A stretch of DNA of 64,000 nt, from the NCBI GenBank assembly GCA_905221605.1, contig CAJNDS010002801.1:1-64000 (forward strand), in the 5' to 3' direction. The position numbers and the translations under genes are program-made. Positions 13,924-24,999 of the stretch are shown in pieces (position 1 is the stretch's first letter; each line of letters opens with the position of its first letter). The stretch comes from Symbiodinium natans (lineage: Eukaryota; Sar; Dinophyceae; Suessiales; Symbiodiniaceae). The notes beneath the pieces were generated by a model. That model did no database searches, was not told the origin of the DNA, and saw only the letters and a program-made list of their open reading frames with translations.

Positions 13924-14393
13924 GTTTCTTACAAGACAAGGCAGGCGCTGGCCTGTGCCAAACGCTAAGAAGCCCATGGATCCCACCAGGTAGCCGTACG
14001 CATCTCTATTGCTTGGAATGGCGGTGACGGCGCAAGAAAGCACCTCAAGCTGGTGCAATGGTAAAAAGGTATTTTGATGTACATTCCGATACATGTGACT
14101 GCAACGGCTGGGTTTCCAACTCCAACAAGATAGAAGAGCGTGAACGCAAGGATGGTGTAGTAGCGACCCAGATACGCATCAGCTATGTAGCCGCCGAGCC
14201 TAAAGAGCTCAACTGCATGGCTGTGCTTCATCTCACCGGCACAGCACATAAGCCAAGTGCAGCCGCAAGGCAACGGCCAAATGTAGCAAAGAGTGGTGAA
14301 CGCTGAGTTCAAACCAGCGCTCTCCTGAGCCCCATAGCCCAGTTCCTCGAGGAAGAATTCCTGACTGCCAGCGAGCGCCTCATTTCCAAATAT
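11805..14393 (-). CDS. POT/PTR-family proton-coupled oligopeptide (or nitrate) transporter, ten exons, both ends unresolved
   Basis: Proton-driven uptake of di/tripeptides, or nitrate in NPF relatives, across a membrane is the known role of this family. Exons on the minus strand, in order: 14393-14275, 14199-14121, 14049-13953, 13718-13665, 13544-13325, 13193-13108, 13033 to about 12970, about 12355-12264, 12191 to about 12080, and about 11895-11805. The first six join in frame with no stop. They encode the PTR signature GGYIADAYLGRYYTI, then LAFGTGGIKPNISNFGADQF, then EEFYTRFYTAINLGA and TM helices. Later exons give DFLRVMPTLAAVNLAF, SFFNIADCIAIVVLTPVL and LLLGIAFAAGSVAWAAHLE, matching the second helical bundle. 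Introns start GT, GT, GC, GC, GC, probably GT, and one GA. I found neither the start codon nor the final helices, so the gene is either incomplete here or carries further small exons. Substrate cannot be told. Confidence 0.85.
13873..13921. repeat. (TA)n microsatellite in a transporter intron
   Basis: About 24 TA units in a row. It sits in the intron between the transporter exons ending at 13953 and starting at 13718. Confidence 0.95.
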
Positions 14394-14651
14394 CTGAGGG
14401 GAACTTGCTGTTGCATGAAGTGTAAGTTCAGTGTTCCAACAACTAAGCAGCAGGTTGGAAAAGGCCTTTGTGCAGCAAAGCAGTGGGGAGGGACTACAGT
14501 GACTACAGCACTTGCAAAACTTCGCATCTAATCACAGATGAACCCAATCGCCTGGACACAGGCTTGGCTCTGTGGCTTGGCTCGGGGTTGAGGCATGTTG
14601 AGGGCCTTTAGACTACGTTTCGGGAGCGGGATCCCAGACTTTGCTCAGTTG

Positions 14652-14670
14652 CTCTCTCTCTCTCTCTCTC
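14652..14670. repeat. (CT)n microsatellite
   Basis: Nine to ten CT units in a row, in intergenic sequence. Confidence 0.95.
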
Positions 14671-15600
14671 ACGGATAGTAGTGAATGAATGCATGGAAGC
14701 GTGTGTGGACTGGTCAGCCATCGTCGTCTTCCGCGCATGTTAACATAGTTCCTATGGTCCAGCGCACCTGCTTCTAACGTCTGACGATGCTACGGTGCCT
14801 GCGCTCTGGGGCGCGTCTGAGAATTGCCTAGTGGTTGCTTACCGTCCAGGGCGCATAGTAGCAAAGCCGTTCTGCCAACTCCACCGCCAGGATCGCCCAG
14901 CAAACGGCGTGCAACGACTCTCCTTGAGGACCTGCGAAGTTGAGACAAGAATCGACCAAACAAGAGCCAAGCGACGCATTACGATTTGGCCAAACTGTAT
15001 CACTTCTGCTCGGTTATTGACTTTCGGCAGTGGCTGCAAGGAAGACGTGCAGAAGAGTGTCAAGTTGGCGCGATGACTATGAGGCAAAACCCTGCGTATC
15101 CCTGCTCATGAGCTACTCGCTTCTGCCTGAGAAGACCCTCCGTGGGTGTGGCTCAATCACAAGCGGTCTTCGAGCTGTCGCCTGCCAGGAGCCAGCACAA
15201 AGACACTATGAATCACAGGGCATGGCCCTGGAGTCGTACTTTTCTCTCGAACTGGAAAAAAGTCTCAGACTTTCCAGCTTCATGGTGGAGTCATGTGGAG
15301 TCAGTGCATGCAAGCGTCGACTAAATTCCTGTCTGACTCATCTGGATGCATCAGCACAGCAAGTCAGTGTCATCGGTAGAGCTCATGGCACCACCACCTA
15401 AAATGCTCTGCGTGCCAAAATCTACAATGCCAGCTTAACTGTGCTACGTTTTCCTAATTCTTGGAGATGTTAAGTGAACTGGGCTTTGTTACGGCTGTCG
15501 CAGAGCAGTAGGGTGAGGTACCAATTGTGAACTTTTCATTCCACATGCATCTCATCTCCATGGGCATTTTGGACAGGCACAGGCCCTGAGCCGAAACGGC

Positions 15601-15921
15601 TCACTCGCAAACCGGACCGTGTATGGCTATGCCGCCAAGCCAACTCAGCATTAGCAGATTGTTAGTTTGCAAATGTTTGCATGACATGAGAAGTGTATCT
15701 GCAAAATCCTGATGAGCATATTCCTGCCACCGATCGGGGTCTGCAGGGCTGCAACATGCATCGAGGGTAAGCGAACAGGATCCGTACCTCTGCATCAGGC
15801 GCCGCCTTCGGAGGTGACGTGCCTCGCATGGCATGCCGCTCTCAAGAATAACGCCGTCAATGAACGGTTGGGAAGAGGTCCAGCGGGCCTGAGCCCGTAA
15901 CCAGGTGTGGCTCTTAGTCAA
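15601..15921 (-). CDS. Open frame of unknown function (possible exon)
   Basis: A 106-codon minus-strand frame with a charged central part (EARHLRRRRLMQRYGS) and a Cys pair (DACCSPADPD). No family is recognised. It is on the same strand as the identified genes. Splice sites were not determined. Confidence 0.2.
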   Translation of the reverse strand: MTKSHTWLRAQARWTSSQPFIDGVILESGMPCEARHLRRRRLMQRYGSCSLTLDACCSPADPDRWQEYAHQDFADTLLMSCKHLQTNNLLMLSWLGGIAIHGPVCE

Positions 15922-17466
15922 CGATGTGCCATGACAGGTGCCATGAAAAGTGCTGGCACTGTTTCTTCACGCTCAGTTTCCAGCCAAAATCCAAATCGAT
16001 CAGTCCAGCTGCTGCTCCCGTCAGGTCCGGGGGTGCCTACAGAAGTGGGACAGGACATGACAGGATCACATGACCCAACAACAAAGGAAGCAAGCCGGAA
16101 TAGTGAAGCATAGTGAAACATGTCGATGCTGGCGGCCTTGGGGGCGAAGTTCGACACGTTGCTGAAATCCGCCGTCCAAGGCTGCTCCTGGTTGAAGTGA
16201 CCCAGACTCGCTGTTCTTGTAGCTACCCCGCCCTCGGCCCTCGGCCTGGGATGTGGTGTCCTTGCGGTGTTTGTTCGTCAGTCCCTTCCTCCCACTTGTT
16301 CGACCCAAGCGCACCCGCGTGATTTCGCCCGTATGCAAGGAAAGGAATGACCCGTGTGCCAGATGCTCGCGCGGCTATGACATGCAAATGTTGGCATAGC
16401 TCTGGGATTGAACTCTGAACCCTTTCAGCTCTCCAGTCCTAGCCCCTAGAGCCGTAAATCTAGTTCAACCGCTACAACTCTTTCCCCTCTGGAATCCTTC
16501 TAGGAACCCTTTTCGGAGCCCTTTTAATAGCCTTTAAAGTACGAACCCTAAGCCGCTGCTTTCCCCGGTGATGATGACACTGGCCGAGTTTATGGTTCGG
16601 TAGCTTGGGATGTAAGAGTTTGGGGGTTTCGGGTTTAGGGCGTACTCACAAAGGCCGCCCCAGGGCCACTTTTGACGTTTTGGCGGTGGAGGGCCACCAG
16701 TCTTCGTAGCTCAGATGCACCCTTGGGAGCCTTTCTTGCAACACCCCAACCATTCCAAGCCGTATCAGTGGGTAGAGAAGTCCACTCCATGACTGGAATC
16801 GCTTCTGAACTTCTTGTAGGCACCGTCGCCCTAGTGAACACGTGTGGAAGCCATATCGAAGGCCATAACGTGAGTCTCTCTTTCTTTCACGGAGCTCAGA
16901 GCTCAGCCTACCATTCTTTTGGGGTGTCCTGGCTTTGTCCAAGGTCTAAGCCGCCCAGAAGATCTGACACCTGCAAGTGATCCAGGGAAGGTTCACCCAC
17001 TTTTTACTGCAGCACATCGCACCGAGCAGGCGTTTCTAGTTTTGAATGCTGCGTTCCCTCCGGAGCCAAGATTTCCAGGAATCCCAAAGCACACTCGTTG
17101 ACTCGCCTACGCTGCGACTACGCTCTGCGACTACAACCGGCAGGACATGGGCCTCAGCCTTGGCCTGAGCAGCCGGAGCCTCCACAGATCACGAAGGTCA
17201 CAAAACTGGGCCTTTTCTACGTATTCTCAGTTGGCCCACTGGTTAGATTGAAAGTATCCTCACATGGCTCTCAGATGAGAGCTACAAAGTAGCCCTTCTT
17301 CGAGACCAAACCCCTACTGATGCTTGAACCCATTGGCATCTTCGTTTTGACGTTCTTACACTAAGGGTGCAGAAGTGGTACTTAGCGGTTCCAGGAAAAC
17401 CAGTCCCTGATTCTTCCAGCAAGGCATTGCACAGATCAGTCTTTCAGTGGGACAGTGAGAAGCGAC

Positions 17467-17706
17467 TCAGATCTTGAGCCGTTGAGCCGAGTTCTGGACA
17501 GGAACTTCAACCGGTGATGGATCTCCTCCAGAAAGAAGGTCTACAGCCTCCGCATCAGCCCGAGGCTTCAGTGGTGGTGGCAAATACACGCTCCATGTTC
17601 TGGTGAAGGCTCGAGCCTGCGCAGGCGCCTGCGGCGCGGAAGTTTCATAGCCGGCCTTTGAAAGCATAGGCTCAGCCGCTTGAAAGAGCCACCTTAAAAG
17701 TCCAAG
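17467..17706 (-). CDS. Open frame of unknown function downstream of a CAG-rich repeat (possible exon)
   Basis: The minus-strand frame ends at 17467 and includes RAFTRTWSVYLPPPLKPR and LLSGGDPSPVEVPVQ, which look protein-like. Its upstream part runs into the minisatellite, where it becomes poly-Leu. The neighbouring frame becomes Ala/Pro-rich. Function unknown. Confidence 0.22.
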   Translation of the reverse strand, partial: LGLLRWLFQAAEPMLSKAGYETSAPQAPAQARAFTRTWSVYLPPPLKPRADAEAVDLLSGGDPSPVEVPVQNSAQRLKI

Positions 17707-17757
17707 GGGCTGCAGCAGCAGGGGCTGCAGCAGCAGGGGCAGCAGCAGGGGCAGCAG
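17707..17757. repeat. CAGCAGGGG minisatellite
   Basis: About four imperfect copies of a 9-15 base unit built from CAGCAGGGG with or without GCTG. On the minus strand it reads as Leu-rich in one frame and Ala/Pro-rich in another. Confidence 0.85.
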
Positions 17758-20700
17758 TAGCCACCTCCACTGCCCAAGCACTCTCTTCACACCACAAGCT
17801 CCGAGACAAGACAGCCTGCCTTGGAGGCGTCCGGCGTTTGTGGCTTTCCATGTGGTCGGAACCTGTTTCCAGCATCAGAGCTGATCCCTTGACATGCAGA
17901 ATTTGCTGGGCGGGGTCCCGACCACTTCTTCTCTACGTACTTTAGCCTGATGAATTCTCGCACGGCTTCCTGCGCAAGGAGGTGGTAGCATCTAGCATCA
18001 GGATGAGCCAAGTTAGCCTGATTTAACCCTAAGGATCACGTGCTGCATGGGCCATGGGCGTTATGGTGTGTCGCTGTCCGCGTGGCGGAATTAATCAGCA
18101 GCGCCACTCTCGAACCCCCGACATACATTGTTTTGGTACGTGCTCAGCAAGAGACAGACGGCGATGGCTACGAGTTACGTTCTGCTCGGTCCACATCGCT
18201 ACCATCTGGCTCCGGGAAGGCTTCGGCATGCCATCTGTCCAGCCTTGGCCAATCATTGCAAATTGCATCTGATCAAGGCAGCGGACCTGATTGCAAAGTC
18301 TTCAGCGCATGTCGAAGCATCCACAGCCAGAACAACGTGGGATACCATCGCCACTTCACGGCGGTGCTCAGGCTCACTTGGGCGTCGGGCCACTTTGCCC
18401 GGGCAAGTTCGTTGCCACCCTCCTCCAGCTTGGCCACCTTCATTGGGGTGCGGCATACAGAAGGACAGTATTCATGGCGCGCGCAGTACCCTCCAACACA
18501 CGATGTCAGGAGGCTACCAAAAAAACGAAACCGAGCTGTCCAGCTGTCCCGCCTCGGCCTCGCTCCATTCTGAGAAGGAGATGCTTTTGATCTTGTGGCC
18601 GAACCTGACTTCGTGGCAACTTCAACGATTCTTGCAAAAGCTGGCAATCTCGTTTCTCTTTGAGAAGTGGGCTCTCGGTGAAGGCCACAGCACGTCTGGC
18701 ACACGAATATCTGATAGTCCAAACCTGAGGAAGGTGCATGATGTCGTGCAGTACCACATGCAGTTCCAGAGCGCCGAGAAACAGATAGCGCTGCCATGCT
18801 TCATGACTTCTTGTTCATTGCTGGCCAATGGCGTCAAAGAAAAGCTCCATAGTTCGGCTTAGCGCTTAGTGGGCATGCCAAAAACAGTTGCTTGTCGGAT
18901 CGCGCAACAACATGCAGCAAGAGGTCGGGTTTCCGGATCAGTAGACTTACATGTTCAGCCATTGCCGGCTGGTGGACGTTCAAGCTGTGCCCTCACCGAA
19001 GCCTTCACCCGGAACGGGTCCTCTGCGGCAGTTGGTGCTTCCTGAAAGCCCTTAAACCATGTCCAGACGGTTGTTCGGATTGTACCGCCCAATGCCAGCT
19101 ATTTTCGAATACGTCTTTCTCGACATATGAGAAGCTGAGGGTCGTGCTATTGTGAGGGTCTCTATTTCGATCATTCCTTCAACCTTAAACCTTCACAGCG
19201 CTGAAGATCCCAACACGGGCCTGCTTCATATAGGAGCCCCCTTTCTCGAAACTGTTTCGGGGTCCCAAGCAAGGACGAATTTTTCGGGGGAGGGAGGACA
19301 GGGGCGACAGGGGGTACTGTATGAACAATAGGCAAATGCACCCCTTCATGAAAGAAGGCACAGGTTTCCATCTCACATCTTCGTCTACTGTACCAGAAAG
19401 CACATGGCAAGGCGCTGTGAATGCTCTAACGTGCTTGGCCTTGCACAGGCTGCTGCAGTAAGATCAAGGCAAACGTATGTCGGGCCACGCTCGGGACAGT
19501 CCGCACATCGTTTGTTGGCCTGTCAGGGGAGAAGCCAGTACAAGCCTAAGTTGCTGCACTTCCAAGCCCGATTCTGCTGTCTTTCAGCCCCTGGAGTCTA
19601 GCAATCTTGTGATGTGTCCTCAGTCTGAATGTTGATGATCTGGCCTGATTGCTTCTCTGGAAGGCGCGCAGCCTATCCACAAGGTTCTTCTCATCCTGCG
19701 CTTGCCATCATCCAGCATTAGGTGCAGATTGAAAGCTCTGATGCCGGCATCACGATCTTAGCACGAGGGTTCAGGTTCCAAATTGGATTCGATACCCTTG
19801 AGGTGCAGGGATGGTGTAAGCAGCGAGGCCAGCAAGGCCTTGTTGGGAGCCATGCTCCAAAAACCAATCAACCTTGGTAGTGGGGCAGAGATGGGCAGAG
19901 CACGGTAGCGATGCAGAAGTTCCGCACATGCGCGCATGATTTGCTGCCTTCCTTCGCTCACCCAGAAAAGGGCCTGTCAGCCTGTGATAACTCGGCAGCT
20001 AAGCGCTGTGCGAATTGACTCGGCTCGTCCCGCATTCCCGCTTGAGCCGAGGGGTCTGTATGAGGCATAGGTGCCACAAGCGTGCCGTTTGCAGGCAGTG
20101 ATCTTTGGCGTTGGGGCATAATGGTGCATTGGATCTCAAACCTGCATCATCGCCACGCCCTCGTTTGGATCATGCGTATTTCGTGTGAGTGGAGCCTTTG
20201 CCACGTGAATCAACGGAGAGTGCACCTGTACAGCTGCATGCATCTTCACCTGTTGTGTTCAGTATTGCTAAGGGAACATCACCAGCTACAGTTGGAATCG
20301 GATTAGCATGATTCGTGCATGTGCCATTGTCGGCAGTTCCCCTTCATCCAAAGATTGCGCTGTCACTATCGTAGCCACTTTGGGCCGCGATCTAAGGCTG
20401 CAGAACTGCATGGCAACGGAATGCTGCAAGATTTTGTAAGATGCTACGAGAGCTTCCGAGCCTTTCCCCCCTTCACAGCCCTGCCTTGAGGTGAGCAGAG
20501 GGCGCGGAGGGCGCTGTGCAGTGCGCATCAGTACATTGACAAACGCCGTGGCCTTTGCAGATTGGTTGCAAAGGCCGCAGGAGGCCCGGAATCCTCTGGA
20601 TCTTGATGGTCAGCGGGTGCAGCTGGTCGCCTCTCCAAACGCTTTGTCTCCCTCTGAAAACTTCCTGGAGGGTCTGCCAATTTGAAGCAGGGATCGGTCT

Positions 20701-21229
20701 CAAGAGCACTGGGTGGACATGCTCGCACAAACGACCTTGTGGATACGACGAGCTGCGACGTATGACAAGCTACTCACAATTTCAAGGCCTGGATGCGGAA
20801 TCTGGTCGGCTTTCCGGCTCGAGCGTCTTCTTGGAGGCAGGCCTGATCAACATGAGCCGACGTGCCAACGAGTCTGTACATGTCTGTACCATGCTGCTTG
20901 GCGATTGCCTGGCAGCTCGATGCTCCGGAATCGTTGCGTGAACAAGCGCAAAAAAAACAATCCATAGCCAATGCGTTGCAACCCTTCTATGTGCTTCCTT
21001 GATGGCCAATGCCAATGCTGGCCTGGATATTCCACTGGCAGCGAGTGGCGAGTCTTTCCCGCCTCGTTGAGGCAGATTGATGGAAACTGTTTATGAATCT
21101 GAACAGTTGCGGACGATGTGGCACATTGCTGGCTTTGACTGGGGGACCTGCTTTCGGAATGCTGGGCCAGAATGATCTTTAGCTGATCCTGACCATGCTC
21201 AACCACCGTAGTCGTGACGTGCGCCAGTA

Positions 21230-21420
21230 GAAAAGAAAGAGAGCAAAGAGAGGGTGAGAGGGCGAGCGCCCGGAACAGACAGGAGTACTCAGAGCAAGAA
21301 AGCAAGAAAGCCATGGAGAGGAGGGAAGTGCGAGACAGGCAGCGAACGAATATGAATGAATGAGGGACAGGCGCGAGAGCGAGAGAGAGAGAAAGAACAC
21401 AAAGGGAACTTGAGGTGAGA
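21230..21420. repeat. Purine-rich GA block
   Basis: The plus strand is dominated by GA, GAAA and GAGAGA units, with the longest GA run around 21383-21392. Minus-strand frames through it are Ser/Leu-rich low-complexity peptides that I do not take as coding. Confidence 0.8.
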
Positions 21421-21979
21421 AGATGACGGAGAGAGGAAATGTAGTGCTTCTGTGTCTTTTTGCTTGCGCAGAGCGCTCTCTGTATGGGGTCCCTTTTTAC
21501 TTTGGACCGTTACCCTTTGCCTGTGCCCATTGTGAGGAGACGCCCTTCGGCTGTCTCCACAAGCCTTTGGCCTCTATGGCCCTTCAAAAGCAGCGAACTT
21601 TAGTGAGGAGTAGAATTGGTGTGATGTTCTGCAATATGCAAAAAAGGAGCCTTTCGGCGGAAGTGGCACAGGACAAGGCACAGCCGAGTGACCCGAAGGA
21701 TGCATCAATGACGCTAAGAAGCAGGAAATGTGCAGCGTACACTGGCCCTACATCTTCGAGGGGCGAGGACGCTGCTTCCTGGGGTCGGCTCAGGTCAGGT
21801 TGTCTGACATGCGACTCAGCTGGGCTGTGGAGCTTGATGCTGGGCGATGAAGGTGTACAAGCCTTGCAGGCTTTGCAGGTGTGGACTCCATTGGCGACCC
21901 TGAGCTGACATTTCAACACCTCAAGACTTGTTGGGCTGTCATCCAGGACACTCTCCAGTTTCTCATCCATCGACGTTTC

Positions 21980-24970
21980 AGCCTGCATGCGCAATAGCCC
22001 AGATTCAGCTCGAGCCACAAAGAGCAACAAAGCCTCCTTGTCTCGGAGGTCTCGAATGGTTTTGCCAAACTGAGGCTCATCCAGGACCCGCTGGATTGCT
22101 GTTGCCAGAGACTCAGCTGACCTTTTTTAGCAAGCGCAGGCCAGGTGCCGACATGCAATTCTGCCAGGTCTGCTCAAATGCGGTATGCGAACACCCTTCT
22201 TACAAGCCTGTTCCATCTCTGCCAAGTCACACTCGATCCAGGTCGGGCCGGAAGCTGTACTCCCTGGGTGGCGGAGGGACGTCAACGTAGGATTGCCTTG
22301 GTAATCACCAGGCAACTCTGCAACCGTCGCGCAGTTTCACATGGCAAACATGCAAGGGATCATCGCCAGTAAGGTGAAGTTGAACGGAGGCACAGCAGTC
22401 CGCAGCCAAGGGCGATGAATCGTTGGGCATTCAAGGGCTGGTCACCAAAGAAAGGCGCCGCAACCACAGGCACTCCTCAGCAGGCAAGGCAAACTCGATT
22501 TCCACTTCTCATCTTTCTGACCACTTGTCAGCTATGTCAAGCCTTAGCATGCCTTAGCCCAGCCAGGCCTGCGAGGACGGCCTCGCTGGAGCTGTTCTGA
22601 CCACAATGCCTAGTGGTGATTCTCTCGAAACAGCTGGCGGCGGAATCACGTGCCAATCTCTTGCGGCCCTCTTGGCTGTGGGGCGCCTATGCTGCAGCCC
22701 AAGGCTCGTGACAAAGGCATGTGCCTTCTCTAGCACCGCCAACTGGTCCAAGCTCCTGCATTGATTGTACCAGTAGCTGCCAGAGAACGGAGCTAACGGA
22801 GCACTTGATGCATTCCAAAGCATCGAAATGCAACGCAGGTTTCGCGGCGAGCCTGGCTACGAGGACATTGCTTGGCACAGCCTCACCGAAGAGGTGCGTC
22901 ACGCGGCCGCCTTCCTGAAAAGCACGGGTTGTTAGTCGGTTAGTCGGAGCAACGGCGCAAGGAGAAAGCATGCGCCGGCCTCCGCAAGATCTGCATTCTT
23001 GCCGGCAGATATCACCTGGAAAGCGGAGACGGATCAACTCCGTGCATCCGCTGCGCGTGGCAATCTGCGATCAGTTGTCTTGGAGTGGCACGTGACAGCA
23101 ATCAGATGGAAAGACAAGCCGTTGAACTACAACACCTTCACAAGTCTCGTCTCCTTTGCCAAGTTGCCAACCGTACATCTGGCATCTCCTTCTGCAGCAG
23201 CACGGCAGCCCGACAAAGCTTCTGGAAAAAATCGACTACAGCCTTGGTGGAGCCAGTATGGTAGACACCGACACGCGCACAAAGACAGAGGCACACAAGC
23301 ACACAAGTCACGGAAACTGGGGGTGCGAAGTCTGTCGGGGTTATCCAACTGAGAATTACTTGTTGCTTTAGCCGTACTTGTGCTGAAAGCGAATGTCCGG
23401 GCCACTACAGAGCCCCACATGAAATGTGTTTTGCGGAGCCTTACGTTCATGGCAGCAGCCCTGCCAATGAGTTGTTGGCGGAGAGGGGGCGGCGGTGGTT
23501 GCCCACCAGTCACCCTGTGCGGTATGGTCATGGTAGGATGTGGCTTCAGGGAAGCTGCAGGACTACATTTTGAGAAATAAACAGTTCCGCCCAACATAAA
23601 TGAAACCCTCTCTGCTTCTGGGGCGGTTAGGCCCTGGCCTAGGCCTTTGCTCAAGCCAGGAAGCACTCCCGAACTTTCCAAATGCATCACCTGTGGCGGG
23701 AGAGTGCTTTGCCTGTTGCTCACACGTCGGAGGATCCGTGCGCTGAGGTCTCTACCTGTGGCGATTGTTCCCAGCGAGCACAGCCTTCAGGCGCTTCAAA
23801 GACCAGAGAGACTCCGTGATGCTTTCATGGGTTGGTGCTGCGCTGATGGCTGCCTCAGCTGCCAAGGCACACCAAACGTCCAGACACCTCGCCCAGCATT
23901 TGCGACACGGCGTCTGCACCAGGTCTGGGCAGGCCAGTTCTCAAGACATATATAATCATATATAGTGCGTTTTGGATCGTTCGGCATGGTCAAGGACGTG
24001 ATGCGTCCAATGCACACTCAAGCCCAAACTTGGCTCGTCTACTTGTGTTCTTGTGGTTTCCACATGTAACGGACATGATTGCACATGTGCCCTTTGAGAA
24101 GCCGGGTCTCACATGATTCTCGCCACAACAACCATGAAAGGACAGTGCAACGTCGACTGTATGCAGCCAACATGGCCCGCCAGAAACACCCTTGCGCTGG
24201 GACGTCAGCGCACCCCAATCTAGGATGGCACAGGTGTGGGAAGTGCGCGTTTGAAGAGATGATGTAACATGGCACACGTGCGCTTCATGTCCGAGGCATC
24301 CTGTACCAACGGTACATATGGGTACATAGCCAGCCATGACATGACAAGCCGAGCAGCAATGAAACTGCCCAGGCGAGAAATCCGAGCTCTGCTCATGCCA
24401 GAACCGTGAACACCAGACTATGGTGTAGTCGCTGTAGCCTTGCCGTCTACATCGGCACGTTTGCAGTCTCTGGGGTGCTTATCACCCTTGGGATTTGTGC
24501 AATCTGGGAAGCAGGTGTACGCGTAGTTGTGGTTGAAGCTGAGACCAAATCTTGCAAGGAGGGCGGCTGATGTTGCATCAAGAAGCTGCTTTCCCAGCTC
24601 GGAGCGTCGACCTAACATCAGTCTCTGCAGTCATCAGGTCTCGTGACTCGGTCTTCGTCAAACAATTTACAGCCGAGTGGGCTGCTAAGGTCCCTACTGC
24701 TTTCCACTTCACGATCTGCCATGGGCACGGGCAGCGCCGACATGGAGCACCTGACAAACCGCCGAGAGAAGCTCCGCAAGGCTGTTGTTTCAGTAGTTTC
24801 ATGTCTTCACGCTTAGGAGCCCAGACAATGACCGTCGTGCGAATGTACCTAATTCCTTTTCCGAGCTGCACGGCGGGGATCTCCAGGTACTGGGCCAGGA
24901 GGTAGCCGAATGGTGCTGCAGCATCAAAGGCGATGAAGCTTGGCTGCAGCTCAGTCATCCCTGGGCATGG
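21980..24970 (-). CDS. UDP-glycosyltransferase (GT1 family), multi-exon, 5' exons partly unresolved
   Basis: GT1 enzymes move a sugar from a UDP-sugar to a small molecule or lipid. Resolved minus-strand exons: one around 24970-24850 with FIAFDAAAPFGYLLAQYLEI, typical of the N-terminal domain. Then 22914-22853 (LFGEAVPSNVLVAR), 22755-22708 (LDQLAVLEKAHAFVT), 22609-22569 (HCGQNSSSEAVLA), and 22475 to about 22390 (GVPVVAAPFFGDQPLNAQRF). A C-terminal exon at about 22115-21980 has AIQRVLDEPQFGKTIRDLRD. Exons 22914 to 22390 join in frame and rebuild the UDP-sugar signature H-C-G-x-N-S ... E-A-V ... G-V-P ... P-x-x-x-D-Q-P-x-N-A, including the catalytic-pocket Asp-Gln. Donors are GC, GA and GC. Exons between 22.9 and 24.85 kb and the start codon are not assigned. 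The acceptor cannot be told. Confidence 0.82.
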
Positions 24971-24999
24971 CAAGATCTTGAAACTTGGCAAGGGGAGTG

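Larger units (their letters stand above)
14394..21950. other. Long stretch without recognisable gene
   Basis: The left end could contain the first exon of the transporter, but no start could be fixed. Elsewhere I see only short frames without family signatures, a (CT)n repeat, a CAG/CTG-rich minisatellite and a purine-rich block near 21.23-21.42 kb. Two minus-strand frames are listed separately as possible exons. Confidence 0.45.

Noticed and set aside
18128-18862. A 244-codon plus-strand frame and a 174-codon minus-strand frame overlapping it
   Set aside because: Neither shows a motif or compositional sign of coding, and they compete for the same DNA. No basis to call either.
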